From Acinetobacter gyllenbergii CIP 110306 = MTCC 11365 (GTDB taxonomy: Bacteria; Pseudomonadota; Gammaproteobacteria; Pseudomonadales; Moraxellaceae): a stretch of DNA of 64,000 nt. The first letter of the stretch is position 1. Every line of letters starts with the position of its first letter. Below are positions 54,853 to 63,838 of this stretch, piece after piece. Position numbers and translations under genes: made by a program. The DNA lies in contig NZ_ATGG01000024.1 in assembly GCF_000413855.1 (NCBI RefSeq), positions 42,829 through 106,828 on the forward strand. The letters are read 5' to 3'. The notes under the pieces are model-generated. The model was not told where the DNA came from and did not search any database. It saw nothing but the letters and a program-made list of their open reading frames with translations.

Positions 54853-55263
54853 TTAAGGACGTTCAGCATATTGCGGTAGATCATCAGCGATGCAATCCCA
54901 CTCGGCTTTAGAAGCCGCAAAAATATGCATGCTCGGTTTTTGCTGCAAAGGCGTATCCAGAGTCCCGATTCTTAAACGATGTAATTCTGGCTGCGCATCC
55001 CGCGAACTGATCAGTGGAGAGCCACATTCGCCACAAAACCAGCGATACACACCCGATGCAGCAAATTTTTTAACCAGATGCTCACCCTGAGTAATTTTAA
55101 AATCTGCACTACTGATTGGTGCATTGGTTGCATAAGCCGTACCATTGGCTTTACGACAACGCTGACAATGGCATTGTATGATCTCACCAATTTCACCATG
55201 AATTTCATAGTGAATCCCATCACATAAGCAGCTACCACGATATATAGGCGAGATCTGAGTCAT
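54853..55263 (-). CDS. GFA-family (CENP-V-like) zinc protein
   Basis: 136 residues from ATG 55263 (MTQISPIYRGSCLCDGIHYE). Zinc-ligand Cys are in GSCLCDGI, IQCHCQRCRKANG and FCGECGSPLIS, the glutathione-dependent formaldehyde-activating (GFA)/CENP-V signature. The name reflects one characterised member; most have unknown substrates. Operon with the flavin reductase-like gene. Confidence 0.9.
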   Translation of the reverse strand: MTQISPIYRGSCLCDGIHYEIHGEIGEIIQCHCQRCRKANGTAYATNAPISSADFKITQGEHLVKKFAASGVYRWFCGECGSPLISSRDAQPELHRLRIGTLDTPLQQKPSMHIFAASKAEWDCIADDLPQYAERP

Positions 55264-55387
55264 TGCACATTCCTTTGATGATTTTTCCACTAAAAATATA
55301 GGCTAGATCTCATCCCTATGCAAATTACAAATGGTATTGATTCAGAGCATTTCAATTTACTCCGACAATCTTTTGGATCGCCACCAA

Positions 55388-56650
55388 CTAAATCTTTTGG
55401 CTTAAAACATCTTTGGCACGAGCATGATCAATATCCTTTTCCCAATGTGCAATCGCAACCGTTGCCACACAATTTCCAATCAAGTTGGTACACGCACGTA
55501 CAATTCCAATAAACCAATCCACGGATAACAGCAAAACTAAACCAATGGTTGGAAGGCTCGGAATCACAGATAAGGTTGCCGCTAAAATAACCAATGCTGA
55601 ACCCGGAATACCATGTGCACCTTTAGAGGTCACTAAAGAAACCAATAAAATGGCGAGTAGATCATGCAGGGATAAATCAATATTGCAGGCTTGTGCAATA
55701 AATATCACTCCAAGCGTTAGATAAATAGAAAATCCATCGAGATTAAAAGAATAACCTGTTGGAATGACCAAGCCTACGGTTGATTCCTTGATCCCGAGAT
55801 TTTTCAATTTTTTCATGATCTGTGGCAGTACCGAATCAGAAGATGCCGTTCCCAATACAATCGACAGTTCTGCTTTAAAATAATTTAGAAATTTGAATAT
55901 ATTTAAACCTGAAATTTTAAGAATTCCACCTAGAACAATCAGCACAAATAGAATACAAGTCACATAAAATAGTAAGACTAAATAGCCCAGTTGCATCAGT
56001 GAATCTACTCCAAATTTTGCGGTGGTATAGGCGACTGACCCAAAAACACCGATTGGAGCTAGACGGATAATCAAAGCCATCATTTTAAAAAACACTTCGG
56101 AAAAGGCTTCAATTGCCTTGCAAACTAGTTCGGCAAAATGTTTTGGAATCATTAATAACGCGATACCAAACAGAATCGCGATCAATAAAACTTGTAAAAT
56201 ATCGCCACGGGCAAAGGCATCTACAAAGGTTTTTGGAATAATATGTAATAAGAAATCTGCGCCCGAACTCATGCTATGTGCACGTTCGGTATAAACATTT
56301 AAATCCTTGCCATCTAGCTTCGTGATATCAATATTCATACCGACACCCGGTTTAAATATATAAGCAATCGCAATTCCCAGAATCAATGCAATAGTCGTCA
56401 CCACCTCAAAGTATAGAATTGTTTTTGCACCCACTTTTCCCATTTTTTTAAGGTCATTTGCACCATACAATCCAAGTACCACCACGCAGAAAACAATGGG
56501 TGCAATCAACATCTTGATCAATGCAATAAAGCCATCCCCTAGAGGCTTTAAAGCCAAAGAAAAATCGTGAAAGCTAATACCAATAATAATGCCAAGAATT
56601 AAAGCAAAAATAACTTGAAGAAATAGACTGGACTTAAACTGCTGCCACAT
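55388..56650 (-). CDS. Dicarboxylate/cation symporter, DctA-like
   Basis: 420 residues, the glutamate transporter (DAACS) fold with eight membrane helices and two re-entrant loops. Diagnostic motifs: MLIAPIVFCVVVLGL, TASSDSVLPQIMKKLKNLGIKESTVGLVIPTGYSFNLDGFSIYLTLGVIFIAQA, TSKGAHGIPGSALVILAATL and DWFIGIVRACTNLIGNCVATVAIAHWEKDID. The last motif and length match DctA (C4-dicarboxylate) more than GltP, but the substrate is not certain. Monocistronic. Confidence 0.88.
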   Translation of the reverse strand: MWQQFKSSLFLQVIFALILGIIIGISFHDFSLALKPLGDGFIALIKMLIAPIVFCVVVLGLYGANDLKKMGKVGAKTILYFEVVTTIALILGIAIAYIFKPGVGMNIDITKLDGKDLNVYTERAHSMSSGADFLLHIIPKTFVDAFARGDILQVLLIAILFGIALLMIPKHFAELVCKAIEAFSEVFFKMMALIIRLAPIGVFGSVAYTTAKFGVDSLMQLGYLVLLFYVTCILFVLIVLGGILKISGLNIFKFLNYFKAELSIVLGTASSDSVLPQIMKKLKNLGIKESTVGLVIPTGYSFNLDGFSIYLTLGVIFIAQACNIDLSLHDLLAILLVSLVTSKGAHGIPGSALVILAATLSVIPSLPTIGLVLLLSVDWFIGIVRACTNLIGNCVATVAIAHWEKDIDHARAKDVLSQKI

Positions 56651-56768
56651 TGAACATTCATCAATAACAAGATAAATCTCAACAGTGCAAGAAACTCGCC
56701 AACAAATAAAAATAGAGTGATTTAGAACATGAAAAATATATAAATTTAAGTCAATTCTTTTGAAAACA

Positions 56769-57971
56769 TTATCTTATAGGACTGTGCTCTAAGCGTTGAT
56801 GTACGCCTTCTCCCGCTGCACGCCCAGTTGCGAAACAAGCCGTCAGTAAATATCCCCCTGTTGGTGCATCCCAGTCCAACATTTCACCACAGCAAAAGAC
56901 ATAAGGATTGGACTGCAATTGCAGTTGTGGTGATACAGCACTTTGCTTGACCCCACCAGCACAGCTAATCGCCTCTTCGATTGGACGGAAGCCCTCTAAG
57001 GAGATTTGGAGCTGTTTGATTTGCTGTGCCATATGTTTGGCATCCGACCACAAGCTTTTTGCAACAACTTCACGCAACAGATTAATTTTGACTTGATCTA
57101 AACCCGCTTTACGCCAAAGATTGGTAAGAGATTGCTTTTTATTGCCCTGTAATTTTTGTTCTAACTGATCAATACTGACATCAGGTAGCAGATCCAGATG
57201 TAATTGTAGATTCTGCTGTTGCGACAATTCTGCTCTTAAATCACGACCGAGTTTATAAATCACGCCACTTTCAAAACCGTAATGAGTAATGATGATATCA
57301 CCATGCGTTTGCTGTTCGGATTGTATCCATGCATTGACTCGCTTCAGTGGCTGACCAAAACACGCCTGCATAAACGGCGACCATGTTTTCAGCACACCGA
57401 CATTACTGGCTTGAAAAGGCTCAATCTCACCTGAAGCCAGCCATTGCTGCCATGCCCCATCACTGCCTAATTGCGACCATGACACTGCCCCACAGGCCAA
57501 AATAATCGCGTCATAGTTTGCGCTAAAACGCTGGATCCGGTTTTCTATCGTGAGTTGGTTATTGGATATATCCACACAACGATGACGGTAATGGAAACGC
57601 ACACCATCGGTCATTAAGCGTTTTAACCACGCACGAAGTAAGGGTGCAGCTTTCATTTCAATCGGAAAAACCCGACCAGAACTTCCTACATAGGACTCAA
57701 TACCAAGCCCTTGCATCCAGTTCTGAATCCACTGTGCATCCCATTGCTTCACCCAAGGCCCCAACCATGCAGCATGGTCATAACGTTGTATAAACGTATC
57801 GACGGGCTCCGCATGCGAGATATTGAGACCTGTTTTTCCAGCCATCAAGAACTTACGCGCCGCCGAAGGTTTCTGCTCAAATACATCAATTTCATAGTCG
57901 TATTGGCTCAATACTTCAGCAGCCATCAAGCCTGCTGGACCAGCACCAATAATCGCAACACGCTTAGACAT
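56769..57971 (-). CDS. BaiN/HI0933-family flavoprotein
   Basis: 400 residues from ATG 57971 (MSKRVAIIGAGPAGLMAAEVL), which overlaps the trmB stop by 8 bases; an upstream start would put 16 more residues inside trmB. FAD-binding GxGxxG is followed by FLMAGKTGLNISHAEP, FALRAW-type substrate-domain sequence, LRAELSQQQN and the C-terminal FCCGEMLDWDAPTGGYLLTACFATGRAAGEG (flavin-binding). Family of NAD(P)/FAD oxidoreductases with no established substrate. Translational coupling with trmB is likely. Confidence 0.9.
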   Translation of the reverse strand: MSKRVAIIGAGPAGLMAAEVLSQYDYEIDVFEQKPSAARKFLMAGKTGLNISHAEPVDTFIQRYDHAAWLGPWVKQWDAQWIQNWMQGLGIESYVGSSGRVFPIEMKAAPLLRAWLKRLMTDGVRFHYRHRCVDISNNQLTIENRIQRFSANYDAIILACGAVSWSQLGSDGAWQQWLASGEIEPFQASNVGVLKTWSPFMQACFGQPLKRVNAWIQSEQQTHGDIIITHYGFESGVIYKLGRDLRAELSQQQNLQLHLDLLPDVSIDQLEQKLQGNKKQSLTNLWRKAGLDQVKINLLREVVAKSLWSDAKHMAQQIKQLQISLEGFRPIEEAISCAGGVKQSAVSPQLQLQSNPYVFCCGEMLDWDAPTGGYLLTACFATGRAAGEGVHQRLEHSPIR

Positions 57972-58608
57972 CAGATTGCTCTTGCGCTTTTTGACCTTGT
58001 AAAGGGGCAAAGTCATCAAAGCGCGTTACATAACCTTCTGGTTTGCGGATGATCAACTGTTGGCACAACTCACCGCGCTCTAAATATTTAATTTCAAAAT
58101 GTGTTCGGGCAGAATCTGCTGCAATTTTTTGCTTTTCGAAGGGCAGTTTCCACAGGGCTATTAATTGCTGTTCCGCTTCATCAATATATTCAGGAATATT
58201 GCTTGCCAGTATAATCGTACCATTCGGTTGAAGGCGAGACAGTAGAAACTCGAAGAATGGCATATTCAGCCAGCGCTGTGCTGGGTTATGCGGTTCTGGA
58301 TTTGGATAGAGAATAAAAAACTGTTGCACTTGCGCAGGGAACAAAGCATGCACTACCCAAGGTAATGCATCAGCATGAATCGGATTTAAATGCTCACGTG
58401 GCTCTAATTGGTGCTGCTTCTGCATCGCCAAAAATTTTTCTTTGGTTCGTTCAATTGCATACAACGTGGTGTGCGGATTTTGCCCCGTAAACAACAAGGC
58501 GTGCTTGCCTTTTCCTGCCCCAATTTCAACGCAGATCGGCGTATTGGGAATGGCAATAAAATCACGAGGGGCTTGCATACGTTGTGCTTGAAATTGACGA
58601 ATCGACAT
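57964..58608 (-). CDS. trmB: tRNA (guanine-N7)-methyltransferase
   Basis: 214 residues. It methylates G46 in the variable loop of tRNA using SAM. SAM-binding VEIGAGKGKHALLFTGQNP and the family signature FFILYPNPEPHNPAQRWLNMPFFEFLLSRLQPNGTIILASNIPEY are seen. The length is a little short of E. coli TrmB, mainly at the N terminus. Upstream partner of the flavoprotein gene. Confidence 0.9.
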   Translation of the reverse strand: MSIRQFQAQRMQAPRDFIAIPNTPICVEIGAGKGKHALLFTGQNPHTTLYAIERTKEKFLAMQKQHQLEPREHLNPIHADALPWVVHALFPAQVQQFFILYPNPEPHNPAQRWLNMPFFEFLLSRLQPNGTIILASNIPEYIDEAEQQLIALWKLPFEKQKIAADSARTHFEIKYLERGELCQQLIIRKPEGYVTRFDDFAPLQGQKAQEQSDV

Positions 58609-58698
58609 AATCTCATCAAACTATCTAGAAATCGGCATAAGTCTAACAACTCACCTTACTTTTGCCTAATCTATTTAGTTTTGTTTTAGGAATTTTCT

Positions 58699-58890
58699 AT
58701 GCCACGTACATTTCCCTGCCCGCGTTGCGGTGAAGCCAGTACTTGGGAAGGTAATGCATTTCGTCCTTTCTGCTCAGAGCGCTGTAAATTGATTGATCTC
58801 GGTGCTTGGGCCAGTGATGAGTACAAACTGCCCACACAAGATGCGCCACAAGCTGATCTGAAACGGCATGAAGATGATTATGAAGATTAA
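58699..58890 (+). CDS. yacG: DNA gyrase inhibitor YacG
   Basis: 63 residues. [39 protein letters not shown] carries the C-x2-C-x15-C-x3-C zinc finger of YacG, which in E. coli binds GyrB and blocks DNA binding. Followed by an acidic tail. Overlaps the 5' part of a perfect inverted repeat at its 3' end (58868-58900). Confidence 0.95.
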   Translation: MPRTFPCPRCGEASTWEGNAFRPFCSERCKLIDLGAWASDEYKLPTQDAPQADLKRHEDDYED

Positions 58891-58900
58891 TCATCTTCAT
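58868..58900. terminator. Inverted repeat over the yacG stop
   Basis: ATGAAGATGA (58868-58877) and TCATCTTCAT (58891-58900) pair perfectly with a 13-base loop containing the stop codon; there is no T tract. Confidence 0.45.
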
Positions 58901-58917
58901 GGTTAGTCGTGCCGAAA

Positions 58918-59562
58918 TTAACCCGCTTTGCTTGCCACAAAAGGATTGAATTGCTTTTCATAACCGATAGTGCTCATCGGTCCATGACCTGAGATAAATT
59001 GCGTTTCATCTGGCAGGCTAAAGCATTCGCGTTGAATCGAATCTAATAGCTGTTGGTGATTGCCTTTGGGAAAGTCAGTCCGTCCAATCGAGCCTTTAAA
59101 CAACACATCCCCCGTCCATAACAAGCCATGCTTGGCGTTATAGAACATGACATGGCCTGGAGTATGACCTGGGGCAAAACGAACCTCAAATTCATCCTCA
59201 CCCAATGTTAAGACTTCACCACCTTCAAGCCATTGATCGACTTTAACGGGCTGTGGAATGGGGAAACCATAACGCGCTGAGACTTCTTGAATCATGTCCA
59301 ACCAGAATTGGTCTTCTTTATGTGGGCCAATCACTGGGATTTTCCAAGTTTCAGCCAATTCGCCCACAGCTCCAGCATGATCAAGATGTCCATGGGTTAA
59401 CCAGAGTGCCTTGACCTTGAGACCCAATGCGTCTACTTCTTTTTTCAACACCGCCGCATCACCACCCGCATCAATCAAAATCGCTTCTTTGCTTTCACTG
59501 TCCCACAAGATTGAGCAGTTTTGGGCAAACGCAGTAACAGGGACAATTTTGACTTGTAGCAT
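58918..59562 (-). CDS. MBL-fold hydrolase, GloC/YcbL-like
   Basis: 214 residues. Metal-site motifs LTHGHLDHAGAV (HxHxDH), APGHTPGHVMFY, TGDVLFKGSIGRTDFPKG and FISGHGPMSTIGYEKQFNPF. The length and the RTDFPxGN motif are those of the glyoxalase II-like YcbL/GloC group, which hydrolyses thioesters such as S-lactoylglutathione. It lies 29 bases downstream of hemH on the same strand. Confidence 0.9.
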   Translation of the reverse strand: MLQVKIVPVTAFAQNCSILWDSESKEAILIDAGGDAAVLKKEVDALGLKVKALWLTHGHLDHAGAVGELAETWKIPVIGPHKEDQFWLDMIQEVSARYGFPIPQPVKVDQWLEGGEVLTLGEDEFEVRFAPGHTPGHVMFYNAKHGLLWTGDVLFKGSIGRTDFPKGNHQQLLDSIQRECFSLPDETQFISGHGPMSTIGYEKQFNPFVASKAG

Positions 59563-59591
59563 AGAAACCTCTGGCGAAATAAAGCGTCGAT

Positions 59592-60608
59592 TTAACGATG
59601 GGCTAAGGTATGAGTGAGTGCATCAAGATTAGCCTGAACCAGACTGGCAAGCAAATCTATATGCGCCTGATCTGCATTCAAGGCAGGAATATAGGCATAG
59701 TCACCACCACCTGCATGCTGAAAAATCTCTTTATTTTGCATTGCCAACTCTTCCAGCGTTTCCAGACAATCGGCTGAAAATGCAGGACTAATCACCTGTA
59801 CGGACTGTACATTTTGCTCACCCCATTGTTGCAATAGTTGGTCAGTGTACGGCTTGACCCACTCTTGCTTCCCAAATCTTGACTGGAAGCTAATCGCCCA
59901 TTCATCCTCGTTTAGATGTAAAGCCTCTGCCACCAAACGTGCAGTCACACGACAGCGATCGGCATAAGGGTCACCTTTATCCGCATAGGGCTGAGGAATT
60001 CCGTGAAATGACATCAATAATTTTTCAGCTTTACCATGCTGTAATTGATAGTTTAATACGCTATCAGCCAAGGCTTGAATGAACATCGGATGCTGATAAT
60101 AATCTTTAATCAGCGTGATGCCAGGCAAATGGCGTTGCTGGGGAATCCACTTGGCGAATGCATCATATAGCGGTGCAGTTGAGGTTGCAGAATACTGTGG
60201 AAATAAGGGCAATAGAATCACATGTTCTTGCGGATTCTTTGCCAACTGATCTAACACGGTATAGATGCTGGGCTGCCCATAGGTCATGGCAGGAACAACC
60301 GTAAGCTCAAACTGATGATTTTCTTCTTGTAACCGCTGTTTAATCAGCAGTGTTTGTTCTAGAACAATTTCACGCATTGGCGAGTCATTTGACCAAACCG
60401 ATGCATAAGCTTCAGCCACACGTTTCGGGCGAAAGGTCAGCACAAATAGATGCAAGATGATCCACCAAAGTAACTTGGGTATCTCAATCACACGAGTATC
60501 AGATAAAAATTGCTTTAGAAAGCGTCGCACAGCAGGTACAGAGGCTTCATCGGGCGTACCTAAATTTGCCAGAACCACTGTCACTTTAGGTTTTTGTGTC
60601 GCTAACAT
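59592..60608 (-). CDS. hemH: Ferrochelatase
   Basis: 338 residues from ATG 60608 ([23 protein letters not shown]); an upstream ATG would add 11 residues. The last step of haem synthesis, insertion of iron into protoporphyrin. [33 protein letters not shown] is the N-terminal signature, [18 protein letters not shown] holds the catalytic His, and [20 protein letters not shown] and [15 protein letters not shown] follow. HemW for haem delivery and katA, a haem user, are also in this window. Confidence 0.96.
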   Translation of the reverse strand: MLATQKPKVTVVLANLGTPDEASVPAVRRFLKQFLSDTRVIEIPKLLWWIILHLFVLTFRPKRVAEAYASVWSNDSPMREIVLEQTLLIKQRLQEENHQFELTVVPAMTYGQPSIYTVLDQLAKNPQEHVILLPLFPQYSATSTAPLYDAFAKWIPQQRHLPGITLIKDYYQHPMFIQALADSVLNYQLQHGKAEKLLMSFHGIPQPYADKGDPYADRCRVTARLVAEALHLNEDEWAISFQSRFGKQEWVKPYTDQLLQQWGEQNVQSVQVISPAFSADCLETLEELAMQNKEIFQHAGGGDYAYIPALNADQAHIDLLASLVQANLDALTHTLAHR

Positions 60609-60682
60609 AGACCGTATCCGCTTTTCATTGAATTCATTCAATTACTTTAGCAGTTTTAGTGCTTTTTTCTAAATTGGATTTA

Positions 60683-60974
60683 GGGTCTGTTGATATTTCA
60701 CCTTACGAGCTATAGCTCTCATTGCGACATGAGCCGTATACGGCTCAAGATTTGTTAGACGGTACAAGGCATGGCTTATGAAATTTAGAATTCTAAATGA
60801 ATAAGGCATAACGTAGTAGCGGCAAAAATATCCCTGTCCCAAAGGGTTATGACTAAAACTGCCCCAAACTTCGTTATGAAACTTGACAAGGGGATCGCCA
60901 TTGCCTACGTTTCATGCCTTGTCTGTGTGGTTTTAGTCGATAACGCAAGACATGGCTGAAACATCAGCAGCCCC
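60683..60974. mobile_element. MITE-like element with imperfect terminal repeats and TA duplication
   Basis: 292 bases starting GGGTCTGTTGATATTTCA and ending in a sequence whose complement is GGGGCTGCTGATGTTTCA; the 18-base ends match at 15 positions. TA flanks both sides (60681-60682, 60975-60976). No coding frame inside. Internal structure: palindromes GAGCTATAGCTC (60707-60718) and GAGCCGTATACGGCTC (60731-60746), and GACTAAAAC/GTTTTAGTC (60851-60859, 60930-60938). The TA duplication and end sequence would suit an IS5-family (IS427-type) transposase acting in trans; this is inference. Confidence 0.7.
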
Positions 60975-62002
60975 TAGTGCATGGTCTTAAACTGAAAAAC
61001 CCGATTACTGTCTAGGACATTACTTTCTAGTAATTTCTGCCCTTTCGCCGTTAGTTGCCACAACATCCGCTGACGATCATCTCGTCCAGTCGGCATGATC
61101 CATTCATTTTGACGCATCTGCAATTTAATCTCATGCAACGCCCGAATATTGACTTGAGCACGAGAAACCGCATGCGCTCTTGGCATCTCCTTACGTGCAT
61201 CATCCAGACCTGTTTCATTTAAATATTCATTCATACGCTTAGAAAAATATTCTTCTGGTGTTGGAATCACAAAGGCCGAACCCAAGACATTCAGTAATTG
61301 TGCCCATGTCATTTTACGGTGCGGTTTAACTTCTTTGAAATTACCATCCTGATAAGCATGCATGCGATACTCAAAAGAATACAGTTCATGCATCGAGACT
61401 TTTGCAACATTGGTCAGTGGATCTGTTTCGCGGTTGCCCAGCTCTGTTTCGAGTTGTTTGACTTTGGCACGCAATGCATCAATTTCATCCCGCAATACCT
61501 GCGTATTTTGTGGACGGACCCAACCCACCACAGGATAACGTTCTAACATCTGCGGCATACTGGAGCGCACAGCGAGTTCTAAATCTCTTAATGTACGGTA
61601 ACAAAAAACTTGATCGACTTCATGTTGAAGTTGCTTTCTAAATTCTTTAAATTTTTCTTTGAGTTCTGCTTTGGGATCATGCAATTTGCTATCACGCGAT
61701 TCGGGATCTTCATGCATAAATACGATGACAGGCTTCTGTTTGGTCATCGCATAAATGTATTCCAGATGCATATAGCCCACACCTGAAACGGATTGCTCGC
61801 CATACTGGCTGCCTAATAGAATCACCACATAGTCACAATCATCAATCTGACGACGTGCAATCGAGGTACTTAAGGGTGTACGTTGCTCTAAACCCCAAGA
61901 CAGGAATCCCATTCCCACAAGAGTTTGTGCCAAAACCGCTCGCTCTGGTTGCATTTCATTACCAGAGGTGGAAATAAAGACTTGATAACGAGTATCTTGC
62001 AT
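60974..62002 (-). CDS. DUF4062 protein with C-terminal winged helix
   Basis: 342 residues. The N-terminal 150 residues match DUF4062: YQVFISTSGNEMQPERAVLAQTLVGMGF, then IDDCDYVVILLGSQYGEQSVSGVGYMHLEYIYAMTKQKPVIVFMHEDP, a flavodoxin/TIR-like fold. A coiled coil lies near 165-195 (LRDEIDALRAKVKQLETEL), and a winged-helix-like C terminus ends LWQLTAKGQKLLES. DUF4062 proteins are poorly understood and some are linked to defence. The stop codon TAG uses the TA at the edge of the MITE-like element. It lies upstream of murI, on the other side of a 95-base gap. Confidence 0.85.
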   Translation of the reverse strand: MQDTRYQVFISTSGNEMQPERAVLAQTLVGMGFLSWGLEQRTPLSTSIARRQIDDCDYVVILLGSQYGEQSVSGVGYMHLEYIYAMTKQKPVIVFMHEDPESRDSKLHDPKAELKEKFKEFRKQLQHEVDQVFCYRTLRDLELAVRSSMPQMLERYPVVGWVRPQNTQVLRDEIDALRAKVKQLETELGNRETDPLTNVAKVSMHELYSFEYRMHAYQDGNFKEVKPHRKMTWAQLLNVLGSAFVIPTPEEYFSKRMNEYLNETGLDDARKEMPRAHAVSRAQVNIRALHEIKLQMRQNEWIMPTGRDDRQRMLWQLTAKGQKLLESNVLDSNRVFQFKTMH

Positions 62003-62097
62003 AGGCGAAGCCCCAATTCATTTATCAATAATATCAAGTATGCATCTTGATTTTTATTAACAGCTAACCCCAATAAAATCTATAAAAACGGCACGAT

Positions 62098-62985
62098 TTA
62101 GTGATTTTCCACCCTAATATCGTCCAGATTTTTAATCTTCCATGTAAATTGCTCAGGGATCAGATGTTGTAAAACTGCTTGCAGCGCTACAGCATTGTTC
62201 CCACTGACATAACATTCGATCCGTGTAATATTATGACGCAATTTGTCACATAATAACCCATTTTTAATTAAAATATACGCGGTTTGTCGCGCAACTGCTT
62301 GTCCAGAATCAATTAATTTTAATTTTTCATCAAAAACCTGACGAATTGCGTCCTTTAAAAAAGGATAATGGGTACAGCCCAAGACTAAAAAGTCAGCACC
62401 TTGTTGAACCACAGGCTGCAAAACTTGCTGCAACACCGTCAAACATGCAGGACTCATCTGTTGTCCTGCTTCAACAAAAGGGACCAATTCCAGATTGGTC
62501 ACGGTCAGGACTTTAACCCCTGCTGGCTGAGCAAAATTCGCCATGACATCTTTAATCAGTTGCCCACGAAAAGTCGCCGGTGTTGCCAGTACCGCCACTA
62601 CTTTGGATTGGGTCTGAATCACTGCAGGTTTTAAAGCTGGGACTAAACCAACAATTGGAAAACGCTCGCCATAATGGTCACGCAAATAATCCAAACTAAA
62701 TGCAGAAGCGGTATTACAGGCAACCACTGCAATTTTGCAGCCTTGACGATACAGCCACTCTATCGCTTGTGCTGTGAGTTGACGGATTTCCTGATCGGAA
62801 CGTGCGCCATAGGGTACATGTGCAGTATCGGCATAATATAGAATGCGTTCATTGGGTAAATGTCGGGCAATCTCTTGTGCTACCGATAATCCCCCCACAC
62901 CTGAATCAAAAACGCCTATCGGTGCATCTGCTGATGCATGTGGCATAGGATTGAGTAAAAGAGGCATGGTTTGAACGGCAGTCAT
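62098..62985 (-). CDS. murI: Glutamate racemase
   Basis: 295 residues; makes D-glutamate for peptidoglycan. IGVFDSGVGGLSVAQEIARHLPNERILYYADTAHVPYG, the first catalytic Cys in VVACNTASAFSLDYLR near residue 90 and the second in LVLGCTHYPFLKDAIRQVF near 205 are all present. The N terminus is extended by about 20 residues over the E. coli fold, and an internal ATG at residue 14 may be the real start; no clear ribosome-binding site decides between them. Confidence 0.94.
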   Translation of the reverse strand: MTAVQTMPLLLNPMPHASADAPIGVFDSGVGGLSVAQEIARHLPNERILYYADTAHVPYGARSDQEIRQLTAQAIEWLYRQGCKIAVVACNTASAFSLDYLRDHYGERFPIVGLVPALKPAVIQTQSKVVAVLATPATFRGQLIKDVMANFAQPAGVKVLTVTNLELVPFVEAGQQMSPACLTVLQQVLQPVVQQGADFLVLGCTHYPFLKDAIRQVFDEKLKLIDSGQAVARQTAYILIKNGLLCDKLRHNITRIECYVSGNNAVALQAVLQHLIPEQFTWKIKNLDDIRVENH

Positions 62986-63028
62986 ATACGCACGGATATT
63001 CGGTTATTCACTGGTTTAAGCTTAAACC

Positions 63029-63652
63029 TCAGGTGCTCAAATGCAAGATCAAATCACCACTTTTTAGTGTTAAAACCGTCTCGCCTTGCGCAGTTTCAGA
63101 CAAACTGCCGTAGTTGATGAGATGATAAAAACTCTGCCGCTGGATCAAGGCATTGATCCCGAATCGAACATGCACATAGGGCCTTAACTCCCCCTGATAT
63201 TCGCGCATAAAAATCGGATGCGCTTCATCGACAATAACAACATCCTGATTGCAAGTGGTCAGTTGTAAATAGGTCTTGCCTTCAAGCTCGACCTGATCAA
63301 CCTGATTGATCAATAAAGGCTCATCTTCAACCTCGATTTCGATCTGCTCAACTGGGGTTTTGAGGTAGAATTTACCATCCTCTTTCCAGAGCACTTTGGT
63401 AAACAGGTCCAGAAGCGCTTGGCGTTTAACCAATTGACCTTCGTGCCACCATTCGCCATTGGCTTTTACACGTAGATCCATTTTGCCGCAATGCTTTGGG
63501 TGCCATTGCTCTAAAGGGGGAATTGACCTTTTGTGACTTTGCTGTACATCTTTTATGTATTGTGCAATGTCGATTAAGTTTTTATCATCAGAAAACATGA
63601 TTTTTCCCTGATTTTCTAAAGGGTTTTGTGGAGAATCATTTTCATTTATCAT
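63029..63652 (-). CDS. DUF1285 protein
   Basis: 207 residues (189 from an alternative ATG at 63598, which has AGGGA well placed). PPLEQWHPKHCGKMDLRVKANGEWWHEGQLVKRQALLDLFTKVLWKEDGKFYLKTPVEQIEIEVEDEPLLI is the DUF1285 family, a small soluble protein of unknown function. C-terminal QRQSFYHLINYGSLSETAQGETVLTLKSGDLILHL is also conserved. It lies 43 bases upstream of murI in the same direction. Confidence 0.9.
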   Translation of the reverse strand: MINENDSPQNPLENQGKIMFSDDKNLIDIAQYIKDVQQSHKRSIPPLEQWHPKHCGKMDLRVKANGEWWHEGQLVKRQALLDLFTKVLWKEDGKFYLKTPVEQIEIEVEDEPLLINQVDQVELEGKTYLQLTTCNQDVVIVDEAHPIFMREYQGELRPYVHVRFGINALIQRQSFYHLINYGSLSETAQGETVLTLKSGDLILHLST

Positions 63653-63838
63653 AGTTTATGCCTTGCTGACGAGAAAATATGACCGCTCAGCCAATTGGCG
63701 AGATCAAGGTTTAAAACTATACTAGCCCAAACGTTTGCAAGCACATACTATCATTTGTGTTTGGCAATTCAGAACACTCATGGCAGCACCGAATCGCAAT
63801 ATTACGGTTGCCACCCCTAAAAATATGAGGAGTCCTAC

